DNA of 64,000 nucleotides from JABCZS01 sp041660525 (GCA_041660525.1 JBAZWD010000009.1:1-64000), one strand, 5' to 3'. Counted from the stretch's first letter, positions 34,889-43,921 are shown. A program made the numbers and translations. The notes: generated by a model not told the origin, from the letters alone.

Positions 34889-34916
34889 GTTATAATCTTA
34901 TTAATAAGATTATAAC
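34889..34916. promoter_or_regulatory. 28-bp perfect palindrome overlapping the AbrB/PIN promoter
   Basis: A gap-free 28-bp perfect palindrome whose left half is gttataatcttatt. It contains TATAAT (34891-34896) and ends 9 bases before the antitoxin ATG at 34926. It is a strong candidate operator for autorepression by the AbrB-fold antitoxin. The downstream half includes the likely transcript start. Confidence 0.8.
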
Positions 34917-34925
34917 GGAAATAAG

Positions 34926-35189
34926 ATGATGAACATACTAGCAACAACAAAAATGTCTTCAAGGGGGCAAGTTGTGATCCCTGAAGATATTCGCAAACAA
35001 CTTCACTTAGAAACAGGCACACAATTCGCTGTAATTGCTGAAAATAATGTAGTAATATTGAAAATCATTACCCCTCCTAAACTCAGCGAGTTTAAGGGAA
35101 TATTGAATAAAATACAAAAAGCAGCCAAAGCAGCAGGACTCACCCCAAAAGATCTAGAAGAAGTGATTAAGGAAGATCGTAAAAAATGA
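34926..35189 (+). CDS. AbrB/SpoVT-fold antitoxin
   Basis: 87 residues. The N-terminal swapped-hairpin DNA-binding domain is clear: TTKMSSRGQVVIPEDIRKQL, then LETGTQFAVIAENNVVILK. The remaining 40 residues form a helical, basic toxin-binding tail (FKGILNKIQKAAKAAGLTPK). The gene overlaps the PIN toxin by 4 bases. It is preceded by a 28-bp perfect palindrome. The likely role is neutralisation of the toxin and repression of the operon. Confidence 0.9.
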   Translation: MMNILATTKMSSRGQVVIPEDIRKQLHLETGTQFAVIAENNVVILKIITPPKLSEFKGILNKIQKAAKAAGLTPKDLEEVIKEDRKK

Positions 35190-35608
35190 TTCGGATTGTA
35201 TTAGATACAAACGTATTTGTATCTGGTTTATTTTGGTCTGGACCTCCAAGCCAAATATTAGATGCATGGGAAGAAAAAAATTTAACTCTTGTATTCTCCC
35301 TAGATATCATGGAGGAATATAAACGAATAGCACACGCTTTAGCACATAAGCGTGAGCTTCATCAAGACATGAATGTCTCTGCCGCCCTAGAACTTATTGC
35401 AATACATGGCGAGCTAGCCTCGCCCATTTCCCTTGATAAATCAATCTCACGTGATCCTGATGATGATAAATTTATTGCTTGCGCATTAGGCGCTGATTGT
35501 TTCTTGATTGTGAGTGGTGATAAAGATTTATTAGATATTTCTGGATATGCGGGGATTAATATAGTGAAGCCAGGAGAATTTTTGAAGCATTATTTATCTA
35601 AAGAGTAA
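35186..35608 (+). CDS. PIN-domain toxin (COG1569 type)
   Basis: 140 residues. PIN active-site acids are present: D7 in VLDTNVFVSGLFW, the glutamate in DIMEEYKR, the cluster RDPDDDKFIACAL and VSGDKDLL near the end. The opening RIVLDTNVFVSGLFW and the RDPDDDKFIACA motif define the PIN_3/COG1569 subgroup of putative toxins. It overlaps its antitoxin by 4 bases (ATGA). It is not closely similar to the PIN protein at 4093, so the two toxin-antitoxin modules have separate origins. Followed by about 150 bp with no gene before tRNA-Thr. Confidence 0.87.
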   Translation: MIRIVLDTNVFVSGLFWSGPPSQILDAWEEKNLTLVFSLDIMEEYKRIAHALAHKRELHQDMNVSAALELIAIHGELASPISLDKSISRDPDDDKFIACALGADCFLIVSGDKDLLDISGYAGINIVKPGEFLKHYLSKE

Positions 35609-35762
35609 CACTACTGTACAAATTGTAAAAAAATTCAGTATTAACCGTAGATGGATTCGCTGATTATTAATTATGCAACAGGCTGTTGCATAATTACTCA
35701 GTGTACAATTAATGCCCCAGCACAGTGCTAGTACAACACATCTCATCTCGTTAATTTCATTA

Positions 35763-35835
35763 TGCCGACAGGGCGAATCGAACGCCCGGCCTACTGATTA
35801 CGAATCAGTTGCTCTACCGACTGAGCTATGTCGGC
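35763..35835 (-). tRNA. tRNA-Thr(CGT)
   Basis: 73-nt cloverleaf on the minus strand. The acceptor stem GCCGACA pairs with TGTCGGC, the anticodon loop TTCGTAA gives anticodon CGT, and the T-loop is TTCGATT. The 3' CCA is not encoded. A decayed copy of its 3' half lies about 1 kb downstream of its 3' end. Confidence 0.96.
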
Positions 35836-35982
35836 TAGGTGGTTATGCTGACAGTTAATTATAAAAATTTATGCTAGAAAAGTATATAAATTATTTATTT
35901 AAATAATCATATTTGACTATTGAAAACATTTTCTAACGCGGGTAATATCCAAAAACTATAATAAATAACATGGAGTATCTAT

Positions 35983-36408
35983 ATGCAGCGACAAAAAGGA
36001 TTCACACTGATTGAACTCATGATCATCGTAGCCATCATCGCTATCTTAGCGGCGATTGCGATTCCCGCTTATAACGATTTTACTACGCGTAGTAAAGTCA
36101 GCGAAGGGATGAGTCTGGCGAGTACTGCGCAGCTGGCGATAGTGGAATATTTTGTTTTGACTGGGACTTGGCCTGAGAATAATCAAGATGCTGGGTTGGC
36201 GGAGCCTGCCATGATTTCTGGGGAATATGTTGAGAGTGTAACGGTTTTAGAAAATCAGGTTTTAGTTTTATTTAAATCTAATGCGGGAACTGGACTTTCT
36301 GGGCATACTATTATGATGCAAGCTAATAATACTCAGGGGTCGATGACTTGGGTGTGTTCGAGCGAGGATATTGACGGGAATTTTTTGCCGCAAAATTGTC
36401 GGTCGTAG
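35983..36408 (+). CDS. Type IV pilin (PilA-like)
   Basis: 141 residues. The class III leader MQRQKG is followed by the cleavage site G6/F7 and the hydrophobic spine FTLIELMIIVAIIAILAAIA, with Glu5 of the mature pilin. The globular domain ends in a disulfide pair, C125 and C139, forming the D-loop. A promoter with TATAAT (35957-35962) and SD ggag 8 bases before the ATG are visible. It is a major-pilin-like monomer, without pil assembly genes nearby. Its last 86 bases overlap dnaE in antisense. Third-position G/C use rises in the 3' half, which is also read antisense. Confidence 0.92.
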   Translation: MQRQKGFTLIELMIIVAIIAILAAIAIPAYNDFTTRSKVSEGMSLASTAQLAIVEYFVLTGTWPENNQDAGLAEPAMISGEYVESVTVLENQVLVLFKSNAGTGLSGHTIMMQANNTQGSMTWVCSSEDIDGNFLPQNCRS

Positions 36409-39400
36409 ATAAAGCTGCATTGTATTCTAAAGAAACTTGATCGTGGCCCAACCAATCGCGCAACATTTTTAATAAATGTGCGTCTGGAGTTACGCGCCAA
36501 TTTTCGCCTAATTTTAATTCCGCTTGCGCGTTTTCCTTTGTGTATTGAATGAAGACTGGGCATTTGCCTGGGCAATAGGGTTTTAGAATTTCTATTAATT
36601 GCTCGACAATATTTTCTTTGGCAATTTCAGGTTCTATTTTTAAGGATAAACGTTGAATGAAATGTTGACGTGCCATGTTCATATCATAAACTTCCGATAC
36701 CCGCATGCGAAGACCGCCGGAATATTCATCATGCATCACCACGCCTTGAACGACTAATAAACTTTCCGTTTGTAAGAGTTCACGGTATTTTTCGAATTCA
36801 TTATTAAATAAAGTTATATCCATACGTGCACTTTGATCATCGATGGTTGCAATGCCCATGCGTTTGCCTTGCTTGGTTTTTACAATTCGGAGTGACGTTA
36901 AAAAACCTGCTAGCGTTATTTTTTTATCAGGTTCTGAGCGTACGTTTGCAATTCTACAACTGATGAAACGTTTTAATTCCGGTAAAAATTCTGTAATGGG
37001 ATGGCCCGTTAAATATAAACCCAACGTTGTTTTTTCACCTAATAAACGCTGTGCATCTGACCAAATGGGTGCTGGAACTAAATCAGGTGTTGCTTGCGTA
37101 TCTGATGAATCTGCAAATAAATCGGATTGGCCAACTGCAGCATCTTTGCTGGCTTTTTCTGCTAATTGTATCGCTTTTTCTAGTGAAGCTAATAATAAAG
37201 CCCGATGCGGTGCAAAATCATCTAATGCCCCTGCTTTTATCAAAGCCTCTAATGCGCGGCGATTATTTTTACGTAAATCAATACGTTTGCAAAAATCAAA
37301 TAGATCTTTAAAAACACCGTCTTTATTTCGACTTTCAATAATTGATTCTATAGCCCCTTCCCCTAAACCTTTAATAGCACCTAATCCGTAAATGATTTGT
37401 GAATTTCTGGCGATAAAGTGATGAACGCTATGGTTAATATGCGGAGGTAAAATTTCTAAGTTTAAAATACGGCACTCTTCAATTAACATGACAACCTTAT
37501 CGGTATTATCCATATCGCTCGATAATACGGAGGCCATAAACTCTGCAGGATAATGCGCTTTTAAATACGCTGTTTGATAAGCAAGTAAGGCGTAGGCTGC
37601 TGAGTGTGATTTGTTAAAACCATAACCTGCGAACTTTTCAACCAAGTCAAATATCGATGTTGCAGTATTTGCAGGCACACCATTTTCTACTGCGCCTTTA
37701 ACAAAAATTTCGCGTTGCTGCGCCATTTCTTCGGCTTTTTTCTTACCCATGGCGCGACGCAAAATATCTGCGCTACCTAATGAATAACCCGATAAGGTTT
37801 GCGCGATTTGCATGACTTGTTCTTGGTATAAAATCACACCGTAAGTCGGCTCTAAAATAGCTTTTAAACTAGGATGCGGATATTCAACGCGCGCACGTCC
37901 ATGTTTACGATTTATGAAATCATCAACCATTCCAGATTGTAAAGGTCCTGGGCGGAATAATGCGACGAGGGCGATAATATCTTCGAAGGTATCTGGCTGT
38001 AATCGTTTGATTAAATCCTTCATGCCGCGTGATTCAAGCTGAAATACTGCTGTCGTTTGACACGCTTGCAATAATGCAAATGTTTTTGGACAATCTAAAG
38101 GTATTTGGGTAATGTCTAATTTTTCTTCGCGAAATTGATTAATCGCGCGCGCCGCCCAATCAATTATCGTTAATGTGCGCAAACCTAAAAAGTCGAACTT
38201 CACTAAACCAATAGTCTCAACATCGTCTTTATCTAATTGACAAACAAGTTGTTCAGATCCCGATTCACAATAAATCGGTGTGAAATCTGTTAATTTTCCA
38301 GGTGCAATAACAACGCCGCCCGCATGTTTACCTGCATTACGTGCAATGCCTTCAAGCTGCAAGGCTAGATCAATTAAATCGTGAACGGCTTCATCTTGAT
38401 CGTATAATTCTTTTAATATTTTTTCATCGATTAAGGCTTTTTCCAAAGTAATACCTAATTCAAAAGGTACTAACTTTGCAATTTTATCGACGAATCCATA
38501 AGGATGTCCAAGTACACGACCCACATCACGTACCACTGCTTTTGCAGCCATAGTGCCGAAAGTAATAATTTGCGAAACACTGTCGCGACCATAACGATGG
38601 GTTACATATTCAATGACTTCATCACGCCTATCCATGCAAAAATCGATATCAAAGTCAGGCATGGATACCCGTTCTGGATTTAAGAAACGTTCGAAAAGTA
38701 AATCATATTGCAGAGGATCCAAATCTGTAATACCTAAAACATAGGCAACTAATGAACCTGCACCTGAACCCCGTCCTGGTCCTACAGGAATACCCTGCTC
38801 TTTTGCCCATTGTATAAAATCAGCGACGATTAAAAAATAACCGGCAAAACCCATGTTATTAATAACTTTTAATTCTGTATCTAAACGCTCTTGATAAGCA
38901 TCTTTAATCTGCCCAAAACGTTTTTTTAAGCCATTCATAGCTTGTTGTTGTAAATAGGATTCAATTGTCATTTCTGATGGCACAGGAAAATGCGGCAAAT
39001 GCACATCGTATAATTTTAAACTGACATTGCAGCGTTTTGCAATTTCAACAGAATTTTCTAGGGCTTCGGGTAAATCTGCAAATAAAGCTTGCATCTCAGC
39101 TGGACTTCTTAAATATTGTTGCGCTGTATATTCTGAAACGCGTTTTGGATCGTTTAACATTTGCCCTGCGTGAATACAAACTCTTGCCTCATGTGCATCA
39201 AATTCATTGGGCTGTATAAAACAAACATTGTTAGTGGCAACAATAGGCACACAAAATTTTTGTGCGAGTTTTAATGCTTGTTGAATATAAAATTCTTCTT
39301 GTGGCTTTCCTATGCGTTGTAATTCGATATAAAAACGATTCGGAAATATGGATTGCCAAAATTGTATGCATTGCTGCGCTTGCGCACTTTGATCGGCCAA

Positions 39401-39808
39401 TAATGCACGACCAACATCGCCTTCTTGCGCCGCAGATAAAGCAATGAGTCCCGCCGATTTTTCTTTTAAATAATCTTTGGAAATAACTGCATCGCCATGA
39501 GGCGTGCGATTCAAATAACTGTAGGAAATTAATTGTTTTAAATTAGAAAATCCTTCATCATTTTGACAGAGTAAAACTAATTGCGCATCTTCAATTTGTA
39601 CTTGCGCTGCAAAAATAGGCTTGATACCCGCATCTACGCATTCTTGATAAAACTTGACCATCGCAAATAAATTATTGTGATCTGTCAGCGCTAATGCTGG
39701 CATTTTTAATTGTGCAGTTTTTTCAAGTAAATCTGGAATACGACATAAGCCATCAACTAATGAAAATTCGCTATGCACATGTAGATGGACAAATGAAACT
39801 GACCTCAT
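36323..39808 (-). CDS. dnaE: DNA polymerase III alpha subunit
   Basis: 1161 residues. The N-terminal PHP domain is FVHLHVHSEFSLVDG. The polymerase acidic residues are in MPDFDIDF (D387 and D389) and the FRPGPLQSGMVDDFINRKHG region. The fingers, helix-hairpin-helix and OB domains follow, and the beta-clamp-binding region is near the C-terminus. The recognisable family end is about VSLEY. About 32 further residues (NAALSTTDNFAAKNS...) are encoded by the strand opposite the pilin 3' end and look non-conserved. It overlaps rnhB by 4 bases, the usual rnhB-dnaE coupling. Confidence 0.97.
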   Translation of the reverse strand: MRSVSFVHLHVHSEFSLVDGLCRIPDLLEKTAQLKMPALALTDHNNLFAMVKFYQECVDAGIKPIFAAQVQIEDAQLVLLCQNDEGFSNLKQLISYSYLNRTPHGDAVISKDYLKEKSAGLIALSAAQEGDVGRALLADQSAQAQQCIQFWQSIFPNRFYIELQRIGKPQEEFYIQQALKLAQKFCVPIVATNNVCFIQPNEFDAHEARVCIHAGQMLNDPKRVSEYTAQQYLRSPAEMQALFADLPEALENSVEIAKRCNVSLKLYDVHLPHFPVPSEMTIESYLQQQAMNGLKKRFGQIKDAYQERLDTELKVINNMGFAGYFLIVADFIQWAKEQGIPVGPGRGSGAGSLVAYVLGITDLDPLQYDLLFERFLNPERVSMPDFDIDFCMDRRDEVIEYVTHRYGRDSVSQIITFGTMAAKAVVRDVGRVLGHPYGFVDKIAKLVPFELGITLEKALIDEKILKELYDQDEAVHDLIDLALQLEGIARNAGKHAGGVVIAPGKLTDFTPIYCESGSEQLVCQLDKDDVETIGLVKFDFLGLRTLTIIDWAARAINQFREEKLDITQIPLDCPKTFALLQACQTTAVFQLESRGMKDLIKRLQPDTFEDIIALVALFRPGPLQSGMVDDFINRKHGRARVEYPHPSLKAILEPTYGVILYQEQVMQIAQTLSGYSLGSADILRRAMGKKKAEEMAQQREIFVKGAVENGVPANTATSIFDLVEKFAGYGFNKSHSAAYALLAYQTAYLKAHYPAEFMASVLSSDMDNTDKVVMLIEECRILNLEILPPHINHSVHHFIARNSQIIYGLGAIKGLGEGAIESIIESRNKDGVFKDLFDFCKRIDLRKNNRRALEALIKAGALDDFAPHRALLLASLEKAIQLAEKASKDAAVGQSDLFADSSDTQATPDLVPAPIWSDAQRLLGEKTTLGLYLTGHPITEFLPELKRFISCRIANVRSEPDKKITLAGFLTSLRIVKTKQGKRMGIATIDDQSARMDITLFNNEFEKYRELLQTESLLVVQGVVMHDEYSGGLRMRVSEVYDMNMARQHFIQRLSLKIEPEIAKENIVEQLIEILKPYCPGKCPVFIQYTKENAQAELKLGENWRVTPDAHLLKMLRDWLGHDQVSLEYNAALSTTDNFAAKNSRQYPRSNTPKSSTPEYY

Positions 39809-40386
39809 GCTTCAACTTCCAATAGCAATCGCACAGGTCTAAAACTGCGTCTATGAATATCGAGCACGCCAAATTTTTGTAAAGCTTCAACATGCATTTT
39901 TGTAGGATAACCTTTATGTTGTGCAAAGCCATATTCAGGATGTTTTGCATCCATTTCAACCATCATGGCATCACGTGTAACCTTTGCAATTATCGATGCA
40001 GCGCTAATGGCGGGAATTAAAGCATCGCCACCAATGATCGCTTCTACTTTACATGCTAATTTAGGTTTATTGCGACCATCAACTTGGGCGAATTCTGGCG
40101 CAATTTTTAAATCTGCAACCGCGCGCTCCATCGCTAAAAGTGCGGCGCGTAAAATATTGATTTCATCTATTTCAGCAGGCGTTGCAAGCCCAACACCCAC
40201 AGCCAAAGCATCACGTTGAATAATTTCGAATAATGCTTCACGTTTTTTTTGACTCAGCACTTTAGAATCTGCCAAGCCTGCAATCGGTTTATTAGGATCT
40301 AAAATTACCGCTGCAGCAACAACTGGACCTGCTAATGGTGCACAACCTGCTTCATCGACTCCAGCAATTAGTACGTCCTTGTTCAT
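39805..40386 (-). CDS. rnhB: Ribonuclease HII with altered substrate-recognition loop
   Basis: 193 residues. It removes ribonucleotides from DNA. The catalytic residues D11 and E12 (AGVDEAG), VDGRNKPKL and the later acidic residue in AKVTRDAMM are present, together with GYPTKMHVEALQKFG. The loop that is normally GRG (recognition of the RNA-DNA junction) reads GCA here (DEAGCAPLAGPVV). The DNA reads ggt tgt gca, so it is not a reading error by me. It sits between the acyltransferase-like gene (10 bases) and dnaE (4-base overlap). Confidence 0.93.
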   Translation of the reverse strand: MNKDVLIAGVDEAGCAPLAGPVVAAAVILDPNKPIAGLADSKVLSQKKREALFEIIQRDALAVGVGLATPAEIDEINILRAALLAMERAVADLKIAPEFAQVDGRNKPKLACKVEAIIGGDALIPAISAASIIAKVTRDAMMVEMDAKHPEYGFAQHKGYPTKMHVEALQKFGVLDIHRRSFRPVRLLLEVEA

Positions 40387-40395
40387 GTAATGTCC

Positions 40396-41538
40396 TTAAA
40401 TATATTTCAAGTAGCTATGCTTATATTTCATTTTAACAGGTCTGTACCATTTACCGGCAAAATATAACAACGGCAAAAAAGATAGCCATATGAGATAAAG
40501 CCAAGGCAGAGCAAAAGCCTGTTGATTTGTTGGCCCTAATTTTTCTCCAAACATAATGAAATGTACAAGCCATGCACTCGCTTCCACTAAAGGAATATGA
40601 ATAATGTAGATAAATAAAGGTACTTGGCCAAAAACACATAAATATTTACTGAAGGGATCTTTTTTATCCAATAAAGCCAATAACAAACAAGCTACGCTTA
40701 ATGCTAAACATAAATATTGTAATGACGGCGGGTATTTTGTTGTTTTAAATATGGAGAGTAGTGAATAAGCGATATTGTCACTTTGCCATGTCCAAATAAT
40801 ACTGTCACCATAGCCCACTACCATGCGTAATAATATAAAAGATCCTAATAAACCAAACCCTAGAATCAGGAGCATTTTTTGACGTTGCGCAGCTGTAATG
40901 TTTGCAGCAAATACCAAAGAGCCTAAAACATAACCGAATAGCATCACTGCAAACCAGGGAATGATGGCATAAGCAAAAAAAACATCCACAACCCCTAAAG
41001 GCACGTGTGTTCTTTCACCGTGCAATAGCATTAAAATAAAGGAAAAAAATGAGCCATCAAATGCAAAACTAAAAAAATTATCCAACGCATTGTGACCGAG
41101 CAATACGATAATTGCGAGCATTGCAGCCCATTTAATAGGAAGGTGAATGAGCGCGCTTAATATAATCATTCCTATACCCAACGTCCATAGAACAGTAAAT
41201 GCAAACGTATATTGCTCACTCGGCCAAAACCATAGCCAAGAGATATAAAATAATTCTATTCCAATAATGATAAGACCACGTTTGAGTAAATCTTTACTCG
41301 CAAGCGTAATATTATTATAGTTGCGCACTAATAAAAATATTCCCATGCCGCTTAATAGGAAAAAAATTGGCGCACATAGATTGGTTACAACACGCATCAA
41401 ATATAAAGCTGTTGAGCCAGAGCCTAATTCAATTGGATCATATGCTAAGGGTAAAAATGCATAGCGTGCATGTCCCAAGATCATTAAAAGAATGATCATA
41501 CCGCGTAAGCTATCAATTGCCGTTATTCTTTGATTCAT
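40396..41538 (-). CDS. Membrane acyltransferase-like protein (DUF1624 / heparan N-acetyltransferase-like)
   Basis: 380 residues with about 10-11 membrane segments. The opening RITAIDSLRGMIILLMILGHARYAFLP (read as consecutive motifs RITAIDSLRG and MILGHAR) and RVVTNLCAPIFFLLSGMGIF match COG4645/COG3503-type membrane proteins, related to the HGSNAT catalytic domain. It overlaps lpxB by 4 bases and ends 10 bases before rnhB, so it has been inserted into an otherwise conserved lpxB-rnhB-dnaE order and would be co-expressed with lipid A genes. Acetylation or acylation of an envelope sugar is a plausible, unproven role. Confidence 0.8.
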   Translation of the reverse strand: MNQRITAIDSLRGMIILLMILGHARYAFLPLAYDPIELGSGSTALYLMRVVTNLCAPIFFLLSGMGIFLLVRNYNNITLASKDLLKRGLIIIGIELFYISWLWFWPSEQYTFAFTVLWTLGIGMIILSALIHLPIKWAAMLAIIVLLGHNALDNFFSFAFDGSFFSFILMLLHGERTHVPLGVVDVFFAYAIIPWFAVMLFGYVLGSLVFAANITAAQRQKMLLILGFGLLGSFILLRMVVGYGDSIIWTWQSDNIAYSLLSIFKTTKYPPSLQYLCLALSVACLLLALLDKKDPFSKYLCVFGQVPLFIYIIHIPLVEASAWLVHFIMFGEKLGPTNQQAFALPWLYLIWLSFLPLLYFAGKWYRPVKMKYKHSYLKYI

Positions 41539-42677
41539 GATTTTTTTGCCATTACTTCTAAAACTGCTTGCGCTGCTTGTTCATCAGCATTGCAGCGTAA
41601 CTGATTTAAAATAGTTTCGTATTCTTCTTGAAGCTGCATTACAGCTTGCGGATTATCTAACCAATTCATTAAAGCAGTACTCATTTTTTCAGCTGTTGCA
41701 TCATTTTGTAAAAACTCAGGCACTATGGCTTTATTGGCTAATAAATTCGGTAAGGAGCAGTATTTTACTTTCACTAACAGATTAACAATACCCCAGTTAA
41801 ATGTACTCATTTTATAGGCAACCACCATGGGTTTTCCTAATAAAAATGTTTCTAAGGTGACTGTGCCTGAAGTAGCCAAAACAGCGTCTGCGGATTTAAT
41901 GGCTGCATAGGTTTTATCTATAATAATAGTAAATTGAATGGGGTAATTATTTTTATTCAGTATTTCTTGAATTTGCTGTGCAATTTTTTGATTGGCTGCT
42001 GCAACGGCAAATGTTAATTGATTATTTTTTTGTGCGCATAAACAAGCGGTTTGAAAAAATGTTTCTGCCATTCTAGCAATTTCTGAGTGACGGCTGCCGG
42101 GCAGTATTGTAATAATTTTATCATGTTGATTAAGCCCTAATTCAGTGCGGGCGCTTTCTTGCGTGTAGAGTTTCGGCAAAATATCGGCGCTTCTGTGGCC
42201 CACAAATTTTGCGTGAATACCGTGCTTTATCAAAAAATCTTTTTCAAAGGGTAATAAGCAAAGCACTAAATCTGCGGATTTTTTTATTTTTTTAACACGA
42301 TTTGCGCGCCAAGCCCATACGCTGGGGCTAACATAGTGTATGGTTTTAATGCCATGACTTTTGAGTTTTTCTTCAATGGGCAAATTAAAATCTGGAGAAT
42401 CTATTCCAATATATAAATCAGGTGGATTATTGATTAATTCTTTAATTATTTGCTGACGTAGTTTGAGTATTTTAGGTAATTTAGGAACAATTTCTAAAAT
42501 ACCCATTACGGATAATGTTTCGATAGGGTAAAGACTTTTACAACCTGCGGCTTGCATGTGCGGACCAGCAACGCCATAAAATTCAATTTCAGGATTAAGA
42601 TTTTTTAACGCTTGAATTAATCCTGCACCTAAACGATCACCGGATAATTCGCCTGCACAGATAAAAATCTTTTTCAT
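41535..42677 (-). CDS. lpxB: Lipid-A-disaccharide synthase
   Basis: 380 residues. It joins UDP-diacylglucosamine and lipid X to make the lipid A disaccharide. Landmarks are ICAGELSGDRLGAGLIQAL, YGVAGPHMQAAG, SVMGILEI, IDSPDFNLP, HYVSPSVWAWR, FVGHRSAD, LPGSRHSEI and ATSGTVTLET, in family order. It follows lpxA by 19 bases. It overlaps the acyltransferase-like gene by 4 bases. Confidence 0.98.
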   Translation of the reverse strand: MKKIFICAGELSGDRLGAGLIQALKNLNPEIEFYGVAGPHMQAAGCKSLYPIETLSVMGILEIVPKLPKILKLRQQIIKELINNPPDLYIGIDSPDFNLPIEEKLKSHGIKTIHYVSPSVWAWRANRVKKIKKSADLVLCLLPFEKDFLIKHGIHAKFVGHRSADILPKLYTQESARTELGLNQHDKIITILPGSRHSEIARMAETFFQTACLCAQKNNQLTFAVAAANQKIAQQIQEILNKNNYPIQFTIIIDKTYAAIKSADAVLATSGTVTLETFLLGKPMVVAYKMSTFNWGIVNLLVKVKYCSLPNLLANKAIVPEFLQNDATAEKMSTALMNWLDNPQAVMQLQEEYETILNQLRCNADEQAAQAVLEVMAKKS

Positions 42678-42696
42678 GATGAATTATTTCTTTTAT

Positions 42697-43473
42697 TTAA
42701 CCTACTATCCCTCTGCCCGGTTGTTGAATAAAATCTAGCATAAGCTGCACACGCGGCGCTTCTTTGACCATTTCTTGTAATTGTGCAACAGCTTCTTTTA
42801 AAGGTAAGCCTTTGCGATAAATGATTTTATAAGCACGTTGCACCTGCGTAATTTCTTCAGATGTAAAACCATGGCGCTTTAAACCCTCGCTATTAACACC
42901 TATAACGGTGGCACGTCGCTCACCTGGTGCGACTAACACGTAAGGTAAAATATCCTTTGTAACTAAACTACCGCCTGAAATAAAACTAAATTCACCGATA
43001 GTGCAGAATTGATGAATAGCCACAAAGCCACTCAATATAGCTCGATCATTAACAGTAACATGGCCGCCCATTGCGGAATTATTTGCAATGACAATATGAT
43101 CTCCCAATTTGCAATCGTGTGCCACGTGCACATTCGCCATTAATAAATTGTGATTACCTATCTGCGTCACTTTACCACCTTGCACTGTGCCACGATTTAA
43201 AGTGCAATACTCGCGTATGACATTATGATCGCCAATTTCAAGTGAGGTTTGTTCCCCTTGGTATTTCTTATCTTGCGGCTCGCCGCCGATAGATGCGAAT
43301 TGAAAAATCTTATTATTTGCGCCGATTTTTGTGGGCCCTTCAATAACAACGTGAGAACCAATCCAGGTACCGCTGCCAATTTCAACATGTTCCCCAATTA
43401 TTGTCCATGGCCCAATATGCGCATCAGGCGCTATTTTTGCATTTGGATGAATGCGTGCTTGCGAATCAATCAT
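42697..43473 (-). CDS. lpxA: UDP-N-acetylglucosamine acyltransferase
   Basis: 258 residues. It performs the first acylation of lipid A synthesis. It is a left-handed beta helix built of hexapeptide repeats (IDSQARIHPNAKIAPDAHIG, VEIGSGTWIGSHVVIEGPTK). The catalytic histidine lies in NVHVAHDCKLGD. The C-terminal helical domain starts at about LKRHGFTSEEI. It overlaps fabZ by 8 bases and precedes lpxB by 19 bases. Confidence 0.98.
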   Translation of the reverse strand: MIDSQARIHPNAKIAPDAHIGPWTIIGEHVEIGSGTWIGSHVVIEGPTKIGANNKIFQFASIGGEPQDKKYQGEQTSLEIGDHNVIREYCTLNRGTVQGGKVTQIGNHNLLMANVHVAHDCKLGDHIVIANNSAMGGHVTVNDRAILSGFVAIHQFCTIGEFSFISGGSLVTKDILPYVLVAPGERRATVIGVNSEGLKRHGFTSEEITQVQRAYKIIYRKGLPLKEAVAQLQEMVKEAPRVQLMLDFIQQPGRGIVG

Positions 43474-43921
43474 GATTAATTTCCTTTGCTACATTCATAA
43501 TTTCAGCACTACATACAAGTTCGTCATCTACAAAAGCTTTACATTGAAATTTTGAGAGACCTTGCTTTACTTTAAGTAATTGGATATGTAAGTGCAGTTG
43601 ATCGCCCGGCTTAACCACTTGTTTAAACCGCGCGTCATTAATACCTGCTAAATAATTAATATTATTATTGGTGCCCGGTAATTTATTAATACTTTTATAA
43701 TATAAAATACCACTTGCTTGGGCTAAAGCTTCAATAATCAAAACACCTGGCATCACTGGCATTTCAGGAAAATGCCCTGTAAAAAAAGGCTCATTAAAAG
43801 TTACGTTTTTTACTGCAATTAATGAATGAGGCAAATCGAGGCTAATGACTTTATCAATTAACAAAAAAGGATACCGATGCGGTAAATAACGCATAATCTC
43901 TTGTATATCCATTTGCTCCAT
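43466..43921 (-). CDS. fabZ: (3R)-hydroxyacyl-ACP dehydratase FabZ
   Basis: 151 residues, hot-dog fold. It dehydrates beta-hydroxyacyl-ACP in fatty acid elongation and competes with LpxA for hydroxyacyl-ACP. The active-site histidine is in FTGHFPEMPVMPGV and the glutamate in LIIEALAQASG. The N-terminal MRYLPHRYPFLLIDKV is typical. It lies between lpxD and lpxA as in enterobacteria. Confidence 0.98.
   Translation of the reverse strand: MEQMDIQEIMRYLPHRYPFLLIDKVISLDLPHSLIAVKNVTFNEPFFTGHFPEMPVMPGVLIIEALAQASGILYYKSINKLPGTNNNINYLAGINDARFKQVVKPGDQLHLHIQLLKVKQGLSKFQCKAFVDDELVCSAEIMNVAKEINHD

Noticed and set aside
34807..35022. Minus-strand ORF of 71 codons over the AbrB promoter
   Set aside because: It overlaps the AbrB operator and antitoxin start in antisense, has no ribosome site and resembles no family.
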